Source: Pseudanabaena sp. (GTDB lineage Bacteria; Cyanobacteriota; Cyanobacteriia; Pseudanabaenales; Pseudanabaenaceae). From it: a DNA stretch of 64,000 nt. The notes under the pieces are model-generated. The model had not been told where the DNA came from. It did not search any database and saw only the letters and a program-made list of their open reading frames with translations. Position numbers and translations under genes: made by a program. Position 1 is the first letter of the stretch. Every line of letters starts with the position of its first letter. Below are positions 1-7,900 of the stretch, piece by piece. The stretch spans positions 145,917 to 209,916 of the forward strand of contig QBMK01000003.1 of assembly GCA_003249035.1 (NCBI GenBank). The letters run 5' to 3'.

Positions 1-119
1 ATGGGCGCTGAGGGACTCGAACCCCCGACATTCTCGGTGTAAACGAGACGCTCTACCAACTGAGCTAAGCGCCCTTTTTTGTTGATTAGTCAATTTTTTG
101 ACCTCACTAATTATAACAG
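1..119. repeat. Left direct repeat (att-type) of the genomic island
   Basis: Bases 1-106 are identical to 9448-9553, and the match continues with two mismatches to 119 (9566). The repeat contains the whole tRNA-Val and about 45 bp of its 5' flank. It may extend left of the window. With the integrase gene just inside, this is read as one attachment-site end of an integrated element. The exact crossover point cannot be placed inside an identical repeat. Confidence 0.85.
2..74 (-). tRNA. tRNA-Val (anticodon UAC), left copy
   Basis: The complement folds into a full cloverleaf: acceptor GGGCGCT/AGCGCCC, D arm GCTC..GAGC, anticodon stem TCTCG/CGAGA with loop TTTACAC, and T arm with TTCGAGT. The anticodon is TAC. 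The CCA end is not encoded. The copy is identical to the one at 9449-9521. Upstream on the minus strand is a TATAAT box (110-115) without a convincing -35 box, so this copy may be transcribed from island-derived sequence or poorly. Confidence 0.95.
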
Positions 120-252
120 TCAAAAAAGGCATATAGAGCAAGGGTTGCAGAGCAATAAAGGTTATAGAGTCAATTTTTAACCTCAGTTAGATTTCATATT
201 GTCTTACGCTTCTCTAACTTTTTTCGTGTCCAAAACCAAACCAAAACCTAAC

Positions 253-273
253 TATTGGTACGGAATTGGTACG
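253..273 (+). repeat. Paired ATTGGTACG sites, left end of island
   Basis: Two direct copies of ATTGGTACG start at 254 and 265, one helical turn apart, inside a 21-bp block that recurs exactly at 9401-9421 near the right tRNA copy. The left block lies directly upstream of, or within the 5' end of, the integrase reading frame. The position at both ends suggests arm-type binding sites for the integrase or an excisionase. That role is inferred. Confidence 0.6.
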
Positions 274-1422
274 ATGAAAACCCCGAAAGGCAGTGTAGCT
301 GTAGAAGAAAACAATAACCGTCTCCGCTTGAGATGGTCTTGCGAGTCAAAAAGATACTGCTTAGCTTTAGGCTTGCCACATACAAGTGTCAACATGAAGG
401 TAGCAGAACAAAAAGCTAGACAGATTGAGCTAGATATTGCGTCTGGTAATTTTGACCCTACTCTAAACAAGTACAGACTAAAGCAAGTAACTGTTAATGT
501 AAGTCCTGATAATGCGAAACCAAGTAAGGAAAACCTACTTCCTATTTGGGATAAATGGGTTAGCAGCTTATGCTTACCAACTAGAACGCTTTGTTCTCAC
601 TACTCCAGAATTAGGCGCTACATTGAAAAAGAAAATCCTGTAGCTAGTGATACATCTTGGTATGAAGCGATTGAGAGTCTATGTCCTAGAATCTGGAATG
701 ACTCATTAAGTTATTTGATATCTTGCCTGAATTGGGCAATATCTGAAAAACTTGTGTCTTCTAACCCATTTTCAAGATTAAAGCGTAGAAAAGTAGTAAA
801 ACAGCAAATCAAGCCTTTCAATCATGAAGAGGTCAAGGCAATAGTTAACGCTTTTCGTAGTAATCAGTTTTGTCCAAAGTCATCAGCTTACAAGCATAGT
901 TTTTATGCTGATTATGTTGAATTTCTTTTTCTGACTGGTGTTAGACCTTCAGAAGCTATTGGACTTCAAGCTAAAGATGTAGATTTCAGCAGAAAAGAGA
1001 TTGTGATTTGCTCAGTATTAGCTAGAGGTGACAAAGGACAAACCGCTAGTAAACATCGTGTCAGAAAAGAAACAAAAACAGGGTCAATTCGCTATTTGAG
1101 TATGACAGATAGATTGTTTGAGATGCTTGAGATTAGATGTCGCAATCTTAAACCTGATGACTTGGTTTTTACTTCTCCAAATCAGAATGCAATTGATGAC
1201 AACAATTTTACAAGCAGACAGTGGAAAGTCGTTTTAACAGGGCTAAACATTGAGTACCGTAAACCCTATACAACTAGACATACTCTTGCATCAATGGCTT
1301 TAGAAGCTAATATGCCTATTACTCATGTAGCCTATCTTCTAGGACATAGCGATACAAATATGGTTTCTAAAACCTATGGTCATGTTATTCATAGACCAAT
1401 ATTGCCAGAAATCAATCTTTAA
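274..1422 (+). CDS. int: Tyrosine-type site-specific integrase
   Basis: This phage-type tyrosine recombinase would catalyse integration and excision of the island at tRNA-Val. After the ATG comes an N-terminal arm DNA-binding region of about 65 residues (KGSVAVEENNNRLRLRW, then a GNFDPTL boundary), a SAM-like core-binding region, and the catalytic domain. The catalytic domain shows the first Arg in TGVRPSEAIGL, the YTTRHTLAS box (Tyr at the usual first His of HxxR), LLGHSDTNMVSKTYGH with the second His, and the Tyr nucleophile. The frame is open from a TTG at 199, but the conserved domain begins just after the ATG at 274, so that start is preferred. It points away from the left tRNA copy, as is usual for integrases beside attL. 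Confidence 0.92.
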   Translation: MKTPKGSVAVEENNNRLRLRWSCESKRYCLALGLPHTSVNMKVAEQKARQIELDIASGNFDPTLNKYRLKQVTVNVSPDNAKPSKENLLPIWDKWVSSLCLPTRTLCSHYSRIRRYIEKENPVASDTSWYEAIESLCPRIWNDSLSYLISCLNWAISEKLVSSNPFSRLKRRKVVKQQIKPFNHEEVKAIVNAFRSNQFCPKSSAYKHSFYADYVEFLFLTGVRPSEAIGLQAKDVDFSRKEIVICSVLARGDKGQTASKHRVRKETKTGSIRYLSMTDRLFEMLEIRCRNLKPDDLVFTSPNQNAIDDNNFTSRQWKVVLTGLNIEYRKPYTTRHTLASMALEANMPITHVAYLLGHSDTNMVSKTYGHVIHRPILPEINL

Positions 1423-1608
1423 GCTTTTGCTTTTTCTGTATTTTCTTTCATCTATATCTAGAGATAGAGGGTGCAGAAAGAGTAAAAAATATTAACTACA
1501 AACCACAACACAAAAAACTACTTACTAAAACTCCTACATTTCAAGCTTATCGGTGAAAGCCAAAATCACCCTACGGGATGGAGGGAAAACAAACCCCCAA
1601 TTTTTTAG

Positions 1609-1758
1609 ATGAATAAAAGGCAGAAAAGAAAGTCTAATCGTAGGAAGCAACAAGTCCAAGAACTAGCTATAGTTCAGCAAACGCTAGCTTATCTAGAGCA
1701 CAAGGTAGCTTGTCTAGAGCAAACATTAGAATACAACGGCTTTGAACTATTCTTTTAG
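1609..1758 (+). CDS. Small basic coiled-coil protein (49 aa)
   Basis: The ATG-started frame encodes 49 residues. A strongly basic N-terminus (MNKRQKRKSNRRKQQ) is followed by a leucine-rich heptad segment (LAIVQQTLAYLEHKVACLEQTLE) and a FELFF end. I do not recognise a family. It lies between the integrase and the helicase-like gene in the same direction, where small excisionase or regulatory proteins often sit. Coding is supported only by composition and position. A GGAGGG stretch lies about 24 nt upstream, which is too far for an ordinary ribosome site. Confidence 0.45.
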   Translation: MNKRQKRKSNRRKQQVQELAIVQQTLAYLEHKVACLEQTLEYNGFELFF

Positions 1759-2036
1759 TCAAAGTAAAACTATAAACTTGAACTATTCCTCCTCCCTATA
1801 GGGGGAATGGTCTACCCTTTACTTCGCAACTAACAAGAATATTTAGAAATGCTCAAAAATTTTATCTCGTAATTTAATCTATCAAAAGAAATAGTCCTAA
1901 ATATATATATCCATAGAGACAAAAAAAGCAGTATTCGTTATTATGGGAAAAAAGTATATCTCTGGTTGCTACAATAGTGATAGCGAAAGGTTAAAAAATT
2001 TCCCAACTTGTCTTTTACAGAATTTGCAGAAAATAA
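1759..2036. other. AT-rich spacer ahead of the helicase-like gene
   Basis: No gene is seen. The stretch holds an imperfect inverted repeat at about 1784-1809 (ATTCC..CTCCC, TATA, GGGGGAAT) and an AT-rich run with ATATATATAT near 1900. A replication origin for an excised form could lie here, but no iterons are visible. Confidence 0.3.
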
Positions 2037-3785
2037 ATGAATCAAATCATTGCTCCTAAAGGTGCTGTCTATTGTTCAGAGTTTATGACTGAGTTACCTA
2101 AAGGAATCATTAACAAGAAAGATTGTGGTTGTGGTATTACGAGTTTAGCTATTGAAGACAAGTATCCAACAATAATCGCTGTACCAACTGTTGAAATAAT
2201 TGACAATAAACTTGCTCAATATCCTAATAAAAGAAGTGACCATCAGTTATATGGTGTTTACGCAGGGATTAGACATACAGATATAGAAGATTATATAAAT
2301 GAGTTGCATCCTAGCCTACCGCCTAAAATATTGACTACCTATGACTCTTTTTATAAGGTAGCTGAGGTGATTGTAAAAAATGAAAGCAAATATCGCATTG
2401 TTGTTGATGAGTTCAGCGAGTTACTAGATGCTTATGACTATCGAAATTCAGCTATTGACTCATTACTAGAATGGCTAAAAAAATTTAGCTATGTTAGTTA
2501 TGTTTCTGCAACTCCTATACAGAGAGAAAAATATCCAACTCAGTTAAAAGACCTAGAGGAGACAGAGATTGATTGGGGTCAGTCATCTAAGATTCATGTA
2601 TCTAGAAATTGCACAAGCAAGCCAATTGACAAAGTTAAATTTATCATTGAAAACTATAGAATAGCAGGTGACAAAGGCTATTTAATGCCTAATGGACATC
2701 GTAGCCATGCTGTTTATTTTTTTCTGAACTCTGTGAAGCAAATTAAGCAAATTTTAGACAAAACAAAGTTGCCAAAAGAACTAGTTCGAGTTATTTGTGC
2801 GAGTACAGAAACTAACAAGGGTGTTTTAGGTGCTTACACTATAGGTTCTGCATTAGAAACTGAAAAGAAATTCAACTTTATTACAAGCAAGGCATTCAAG
2901 GGAGCAGATTTTTATAGTGAATCAGGTCTAATCTTTATTGTGTCTAACTCACACAACAAAAATACAATGTTGAGCATAGATACTGATGTTAAGCAAATTA
3001 TTGGAAGATTACGCAATATCTCTAACCCATTCAGAAATATAGCAAACCATATCTACAATGTTGATAGCTCCTTACTTTCTAGAGAAGAGTTTGCTGAATT
3101 AGTTGAAGAAAAGGCTAGAGAAACATTACGTTTACTTAGTATCTATGCTAAATGCAATCCAGAAGAAGCTAACACTTTTTTAAAACCATATCGTCAAGAA
3201 AATAATCAAGACCATTATTTGCGTTTTGATAAGGATGGTTCGCCTAGATTTAATGAGTTCCGTGTAGTAAATGATTGGAGAAAGTGGGAAACCTCTCACG
3301 CTATCTACTGCAAAGGTTCTACAGTTCGACAAACTTATGAAGACAATGATATTTCTACTGATTCCAAGATTCCAGATGATTTACTAACTACAACTTTTAG
3401 AAGTCTTTGTTTGAAATATATTCAAGGAGATGTAGATAGGGATTATATCGCCAATAAGGAGCCTCTAGTCAAACAAGCTTATGATTGCTTAGGTGAAGAC
3501 AAAATGAAGGCTCTGTACTTCAAAAAAGAGCAAATCAGGAAAGCTGTCTTTGATGTCAAACCTCAAATTTTGGATGCAGTCGAAAATGAGATTAGAAGTA
3601 GGTTTAAGGTAGGTAGTAATTATTCTAGGTCTGAAGTAAAAAAAATCATTGCAAGTGTCTATACTGAGTTAGGAGTGCAGAAAAACCCAACGGCTACAGA
3701 CATTGATGATTATTTCAATACCAAATACAACAAAAAAAGAGTCGATGGTAAAAGCACAGGATTTATAGAGATATTAGCTGATTAA
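2037..3785 (+). CDS. SF2 helicase-like protein with deviant P-loop
   Basis: This 582-residue protein resembles helicases of superfamily 2. Residues 26-36 (NKKDCGCGITS) occupy the place of motif I but lack the GKT/S lysine; two lysines precede the glycines instead. It is followed by PTIIAVPTVEIIDNK (motif Ia-like), DEFSE at 124-128 (motif II position), SATP at 157-160 (motif III) and QIIGRLRN at 320-327 (motif VI). The last 200 residues show nothing I recognise. From memory, proteins of phages and mobile elements share the pattern of an early lysine, TGCG and T/S before a LAIE segment, so a replication or mobilisation role for the island is plausible. It could be a catalytically altered relative. 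It is the only large rightward gene of the island besides the integrase. Confidence 0.6.
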   Translation: MNQIIAPKGAVYCSEFMTELPKGIINKKDCGCGITSLAIEDKYPTIIAVPTVEIIDNKLAQYPNKRSDHQLYGVYAGIRHTDIEDYINELHPSLPPKILTTYDSFYKVAEVIVKNESKYRIVVDEFSELLDAYDYRNSAIDSLLEWLKKFSYVSYVSATPIQREKYPTQLKDLEETEIDWGQSSKIHVSRNCTSKPIDKVKFIIENYRIAGDKGYLMPNGHRSHAVYFFLNSVKQIKQILDKTKLPKELVRVICASTETNKGVLGAYTIGSALETEKKFNFITSKAFKGADFYSESGLIFIVSNSHNKNTMLSIDTDVKQIIGRLRNISNPFRNIANHIYNVDSSLLSREEFAELVEEKARETLRLLSIYAKCNPEEANTFLKPYRQENNQDHYLRFDKDGSPRFNEFRVVNDWRKWETSHAIYCKGSTVRQTYEDNDISTDSKIPDDLLTTTFRSLCLKYIQGDVDRDYIANKEPLVKQAYDCLGEDKMKALYFKKEQIRKAVFDVKPQILDAVENEIRSRFKVGSNYSRSEVKKIIASVYTELGVQKNPTATDIDDYFNTKYNKKRVDGKSTGFIEILAD

Positions 3786-3791
3786 TACTTC

Positions 3792-3821
3792 TTTTTTCTG
3801 TTGCCCGAACGGTAGTGAGGA
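3792..3821 (+). repeat. 30-bp direct repeat, copy 1
   Basis: Six T residues followed by CTGTTGCCCGAACGGTAGTG and AGGA recur exactly at 5226-5255 in the same orientation. The two copies flank the 3879-5192 gene. Only a weak four-pair hairpin (TGCC/GGTA) can form, so a terminator function is unlikely. Confidence 0.8.
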
Positions 3822-3878
3822 GTATTGAGAGTTAACTAATTAAGCAGCTATTTTTTGGTATCTTGTTCATTGACTAAG

Positions 3879-5192
3879 CTAATAGCCCTTATAAGCACGA
3901 GTCAAGCTACTCATCTCATTAAGCGAACTCTTACATTCTGATTCAAGTTGATTGATTTTTTGCCTCTCATCAGCATCAGTGATAGGCAAATCACCATTTC
4001 TTGAAGCCTCCTGAAATTTACGAATAGAATTGTCGGAAAAGTCCTCATATCTTTTACATATCTCTTTACTCTTCTCTCTTAACTCACTAAATTTTGTTTC
4101 ATATTCTACTGACCTATACCATTGAAACAAACCAAATAACACAATACCTGCTATAACTATTGCACCTGCGGTTTTTAGTGTATTTGTATCTCCAGTGTTA
4201 AGCTTGGTATTCGTATCTTCTGTTTTAAACTTGAAAAGTGCATCCAAATATAGATTAGGAAGTGAATTTAATTTGCTATTGATTCGAGTACCTATATTGT
4301 CCTTAGCTTCTATAACGAATTTTGCTAAATGCGAAAAAACGTCTGAATCTGGAGAGCTTACTACAACATCTTCTTTTTCTGTAAATTGATTGTCTTTAAA
4401 AATAAGATTTTGATTCCAAGATGGAAAATCACTTTCTGATGTATCTACAAAGACAGAAATCTCATTAAAAACTCTCGTTTTAGTTTTGTTCAAAATCCGA
4501 CAAATAATCTCTATAGCGATTTGTTTGTCGATAATGTCATTAGATTTTAGGACTATCTCTAAAAACTTAGCTCTAGGCTTATTTAAGCTTGCAGAAATGC
4601 CCTGACCATTAAAGGCAGAATTTAACAATGTCGATATTGAATCTAAGTAACCCCATCTTGCTTTTTCCATTAACAAACTATCTTCATCTGCTATATTTGG
4701 AGACGTTAGATTATTGGTTAAGTCATTAACATGAGATTTTGCATTAGTGTCAATTAGTTGTGGTGATTCAGTTGCCCTGTTTTTCACTTGTGAAGGGCTT
4801 TCATTGCTATCATTGGTAGGAATTATCGTTTCCGATGGTTTTGGGGCTTCTGGCTGTGTTAAATCGATATTAGGAGAGACATCAACTTTTTTCTTTTCTG
4901 CAAGTTCAAACTCTTCATGCCATTTTGGAAAATCATCACCTGATTGTTTGCTGTAAACCTTAACTGTTTGAATATTTTCAGGTTTGAGACCTGTTAAGAT
5001 TTTTTTAACTCCATTAACCATAGTGACCTGTGAGAGTGCTTGTTTAGCCTCAAACAAAATTTGTAAGCAACCATCTCTAACAACGGCTTTAACCGCTATA
5101 TTGGATGCACTCAGTTGTTTGTTAAAGATAGCCTCAATAGCTTTAGGATTACCTTGTTTAGCAAACTTCAAAACATCGTTAGTTTTTTCCAT
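3879..5192 (-). CDS. Membrane protein with duplicated N-terminal domain
   Basis: The 437 residues contain two copies of one domain, at about 9-98 and 176-267. Each has the order AxxGxxxxIxxLxN, a central beta/alpha stretch, and a closing (S/D)DFPxW(H/N)xxx(F/I) motif. A low-complexity Ser/Pro/Asn linker separates them. A single hydrophobic segment lies at 341-358 and is followed by a charged, probably coiled-coil tail (363-430). Single domains of this type look familiar from cyanobacterial proteins of unknown function. It is the last gene of the leftward cassette, separated from the immunity gene by 175 bp, and is flanked by 30-bp direct repeats. A TTAGGATTAA box ends 5 nt before the ATG, as it does upstream of the 8443 gene. 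No function is assigned. Confidence 0.75.
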   Translation of the reverse strand: MEKTNDVLKFAKQGNPKAIEAIFNKQLSASNIAVKAVVRDGCLQILFEAKQALSQVTMVNGVKKILTGLKPENIQTVKVYSKQSGDDFPKWHEEFELAEKKKVDVSPNIDLTQPEAPKPSETIIPTNDSNESPSQVKNRATESPQLIDTNAKSHVNDLTNNLTSPNIADEDSLLMEKARWGYLDSISTLLNSAFNGQGISASLNKPRAKFLEIVLKSNDIIDKQIAIEIICRILNKTKTRVFNEISVFVDTSESDFPSWNQNLIFKDNQFTEKEDVVVSSPDSDVFSHLAKFVIEAKDNIGTRINSKLNSLPNLYLDALFKFKTEDTNTKLNTGDTNTLKTAGAIVIAGIVLFGLFQWYRSVEYETKFSELREKSKEICKRYEDFSDNSIRKFQEASRNGDLPITDADERQKINQLESECKSSLNEMSSLTRAYKGY

Positions 5193-5225
5193 AGTCGTTA
5201 ATCCTAAATGTTGACTGATTAATCT

Positions 5226-5255
5226 TTTTTTCTGTTGCCCGAACGGTAGTGAGGA
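5226..5255 (+). repeat. 30-bp direct repeat, copy 2
   Basis: Identical to 3792-3821 and in the same orientation. It lies 33 bp upstream of the leftward membrane-protein gene, so the pair brackets that gene and its probable promoter. This could mark a cassette boundary or a recombination product. Confidence 0.8.
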
Positions 5256-5367
5256 TTCTATAGATTTGTTACAGGATTAATATGTTCACTATTAGAGAGT
5301 ATTGACAGTAAGTAGAGCCTCTAAATTCTTCAGGTGAAATACTGCATAAAGTTTATAGTAGCTCTTC

Positions 5368-5733
5368 TTAAGAGTTATTTTGTTTCTTCAAATCAGATAA
5401 CCAATTAGAAAATGAATTAGCAAGTGTATTTTTCAATCTACTTCTGTTTAACTCGTAAACATCGCCAGTTTCTACATCAAGAATTACTAGGAAATCTTCA
5501 TAGCCATTATTTGAAATAACAATTTCATTTTTCTTAAGGCTGTAATCTTCTTGGCTCATTCTTGTAGCGGCAACTACACATGGGAGTTTACCTATATCGA
5601 AACTAGGCTTATATCCATAGACTTCCAAGCTTATATTCTCAAAAACTTTATAACCAAAGTCATTGATAAATTCTTTGTAATCTTCAGGCAGTCTTATGCC
5701 CATGATTGATTCAAGCTCATTTGATGCGCTCAT
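5368..5733 (-). CDS. SUKH (SMI1/KNR4) family immunity protein
   Basis: This small soluble protein (121 aa from the ATG; a TTG at 5742 would add three residues) shows the SMI1/KNR4 pattern. It has an N-terminal LESIMGIRLPEDYKEFINDFG, a central IGKL segment, and NGYEDFLVILDVETGDVYEL near the middle to end. Proteins of this superfamily bind and neutralise nuclease toxins of polymorphic toxin systems (established family knowledge). The ATG lies one base after the stop codon of the LHH nuclease gene, so the two are almost certainly co-transcribed and translationally coupled. That is the expected toxin-then-immunity order. Confidence 0.85.
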   Translation of the reverse strand: MSASNELESIMGIRLPEDYKEFINDFGYKVFENISLEVYGYKPSFDIGKLPCVVAATRMSQEDYSLKKNEIVISNNGYEDFLVILDVETGDVYELNRSRLKNTLANSFSNWLSDLKKQNNS

Positions 5734-5734
5734 T

Positions 5735-7117
5735 TTATGCAAAATCCTTGGTTCTCTCTTTCCAATATGCGGCTCTTAGTTTAGCAAATTCATTCCTATC
5801 AATTTGGGATTTTTCAGCATAACGATGTAAAGTCTTAGAGTGTTCGTTATGCTCTGTACTTGTAAGTTCAGCAATAGTCCCATTATTCTGCTGTTTCATG
5901 TGATGAAGGTGTATAGGTTTCTCATCACGTCCAATTGGTGCTAAGCCCTGTGTCATTCTATCCAGATTAGATTGTCTATCAGCATCAATGTATTTTATGT
6001 CAAATACGTCCCTTTTTACAAATTTCTGTCCTTTGTACTTGACTGTTTTCCCACTATCGATAATCCCCTTTTCAAGTTTGGTTATGCGCCTTCTGCTTTG
6101 TTCTATAACTTCCTCTCCACCTTGCTTCTCTAGATAATCTAATCCATCTTCCCCAAAAGTAGCAACTTCTTCATAAAGTTTATTATCAACTTTACCTATA
6201 CGTTGATAGGTCTTAATAGCCTTATCTCCACCAATTTTTAGTAAAGTAGAAGTCTTCTTCCCAAAGGCTGTTCCGAATTCAATCAGTTCTTTGAAGTCAG
6301 CTACATTTTTAGACTTTTCCAATAATTTAATAGTTGATGGGAGACCTACTTTTTCACTTAAACGCCCAATGTCAGAGAATAAACCTCCTAAATGGCTTAG
6401 GTCTTTCGTTTTAACGGCTATAGCTGCTCCCTCCTGCAAAAATTTACCTAGCCAAGGCGGTATCTTACCCAACTTATTTGCTATTTTTAGAATTGTGATA
6501 CTAGATTTTGCCCCTACTGCAACTGGGCTAAGATTACTATATACCGCATATCCAGTTGCCAAGAGTCCTATTGAAGATAAAGCAGTAGAAACCTTGTTAA
6601 CTTCTTTACCTTGGACGAAATTGATACCATTCTTTCCTAAATCTCGAATATCACCTACACCAACAAAGTCAGCTAGTTCTACTGCAATTTGACCATAAAC
6701 TTCATCACTTTCACCAAAAAAGATTCCTGACTTTACTTTTCCAAGTTGATAAAGCCAATCTTTACGAGTCTGTTGAATTTTATCTTTAATGCTTATGGCT
6801 TCAGGGTCTTCATTCACATAGTCGTAGTCCATGAAGTAAGACAGATAATCATCCGCTTCAACAAATTTCTTTTCTGCAACAAGCTGATAAACTGTTGGTA
6901 GGGGATTAATTCTGTCTAGATTATAAAAATCACTTTCTGCATTAGTAATGTTCTCTACATTAAGTGGCTGACTTGCAGCATTTGATGGAGATATGCAAAA
7001 AACAAAAAGAACAAAGAAAAAAATTGATAGTATTAATACTAATCTTTTCAGCTTATCAATATCGAAGGTCTTTTGAGGATTGAATTTGTCAAATATCAAT
7101 AAGTCTTTTGAGTACAT
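5735..7117 (-). CDS. Polymorphic-toxin-like protein with C-terminal LHH nuclease domain
   Basis: The 460 residues begin with a hydrophobic segment at 26-44 followed by SPSNAAS, a signal peptide or membrane anchor. A helical middle region contains ADFVGVGDIRDL and STALSSIGLLATGYAV, similar in style to pretoxin regions. Residues 361-460 match the LHH family of the HNH/Endonuclease VII superfamily: GLAPIGRDEKPIHLHHMKQ with LHH at 404-406, then an ELTSTEHNEHSKTLHRY segment. The family cuts nucleic acid with metal-binding histidines. Together with the adjacent SUKH immunity gene, a toxin-immunity module is strongly suggested. No secretion genes are in the island, and the delivery route is unknown. 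An intracellular or anti-phage role is also possible. Confidence 0.82.
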   Translation of the reverse strand: MYSKDLLIFDKFNPQKTFDIDKLKRLVLILSIFFFVLFVFCISPSNAASQPLNVENITNAESDFYNLDRINPLPTVYQLVAEKKFVEADDYLSYFMDYDYVNEDPEAISIKDKIQQTRKDWLYQLGKVKSGIFFGESDEVYGQIAVELADFVGVGDIRDLGKNGINFVQGKEVNKVSTALSSIGLLATGYAVYSNLSPVAVGAKSSITILKIANKLGKIPPWLGKFLQEGAAIAVKTKDLSHLGGLFSDIGRLSEKVGLPSTIKLLEKSKNVADFKELIEFGTAFGKKTSTLLKIGGDKAIKTYQRIGKVDNKLYEEVATFGEDGLDYLEKQGGEEVIEQSRRRITKLEKGIIDSGKTVKYKGQKFVKRDVFDIKYIDADRQSNLDRMTQGLAPIGRDEKPIHLHHMKQQNNGTIAELTSTEHNEHSKTLHRYAEKSQIDRNEFAKLRAAYWKERTKDFA

Positions 7118-7195
7118 AAATTTTATCTTGCTTTTACAAAATGTAATGGTTAGCTAAGTCTTATAAGATAGTTAAATAATTTAAGAAAAATCAAA

Positions 7196-7882
7196 CTATT
7201 TAAGAAGAGACTCTAATTCTTGCGATAATGAAGTTTGCTCTTGCCTAATCGACTCTAAGCGGCTTAAAATCTCTGTAACCCGTTTTTGAGCTTCAGTTTT
7301 TTGATTATCATCATCTTTCTGCAAAGACTTTGAAATCAATAGCCAACTGTTAGAAAATATCTTAAACGGATAAGTCAGAACAAACAGCCAAAACTTCTCA
7401 GTTATCCTAGATATCGCGCCTAGTAACCCTGAAAACAGAAATAGCCCTAACAGCAATATTCCAAAGCATTGTAGAGGATGATTTATCAACCACACTAATT
7501 GAGGATGTTTATCAATCCAACTATTCAAAGATGAGTTAATTGAAGCCTGTATGCCATCTGACAATGTTTGGTTTAGACTATCGATTTTTTCGATAGTAGT
7601 CTGTAAGGAGTCTTTTAGCGTATTCGTTGCATTAGTTATGCTACTGAGTAGCTGACCACTTTTTTCTGTAACATTGCCTAGAGTGCTACTAGCGGTTTCA
7701 GTAATAGCGTCTCTAGCCCTTCCTGTAACTTGATTGATAGTTTCAACAGACTGACTAGTGCTTTCTAAGACTGTACTTTTAGTTTGCTGAACATTTTGAT
7801 TAACACTGTTTACAGCACTATCAATAATGTTTTTTGCACTTTGTAGTTTTTTTGTAACGTCTTCTGGTAGGGGAACTTGCAT
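7196..7882 (-). CDS. Coiled-coil membrane protein (228 aa)
   Basis: The protein has a long helical, Ser/Thr/Gln-rich N-terminal region (residues 10-120). A hydrophobic segment lies at 128-156 (WLINHPLQCFGILLLGLFLF) and a second, more amphipathic one at about 163-184. A charged C-terminal coiled coil covers 195-227. I do not recognise a family. The gene lies 18 nt downstream of the 180-aa gene and 78 nt upstream of the toxin gene on the same strand, which fits one transcription unit. It could help anchor or present the toxin, but this is inference. Confidence 0.65.
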   Translation of the reverse strand: MQVPLPEDVTKKLQSAKNIIDSAVNSVNQNVQQTKSTVLESTSQSVETINQVTGRARDAITETASSTLGNVTEKSGQLLSSITNATNTLKDSLQTTIEKIDSLNQTLSDGIQASINSSLNSWIDKHPQLVWLINHPLQCFGILLLGLFLFSGLLGAISRITEKFWLFVLTYPFKIFSNSWLLISKSLQKDDDNQKTEAQKRVTEILSRLESIRQEQTSLSQELESLLK

Positions 7883-7900
7883 ATTTAGTATCTAATTCTC

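Noticed and set aside
3792-3821. 30-bp repeat as intrinsic terminator
   Set aside because: Only a four-pair stem forms, and the T-run is on the wrong side for the plus-strand gene. Kept as a direct repeat only.
4195-5214. Plus-strand frames opposite the 437-aa gene
   Set aside because: Shadows of the minus-strand coding sequence with no conserved features.
6291-6692. 133-codon plus-strand frame opposite the toxin gene
   Set aside because: It lies entirely antisense to a well-supported gene and has no family features.
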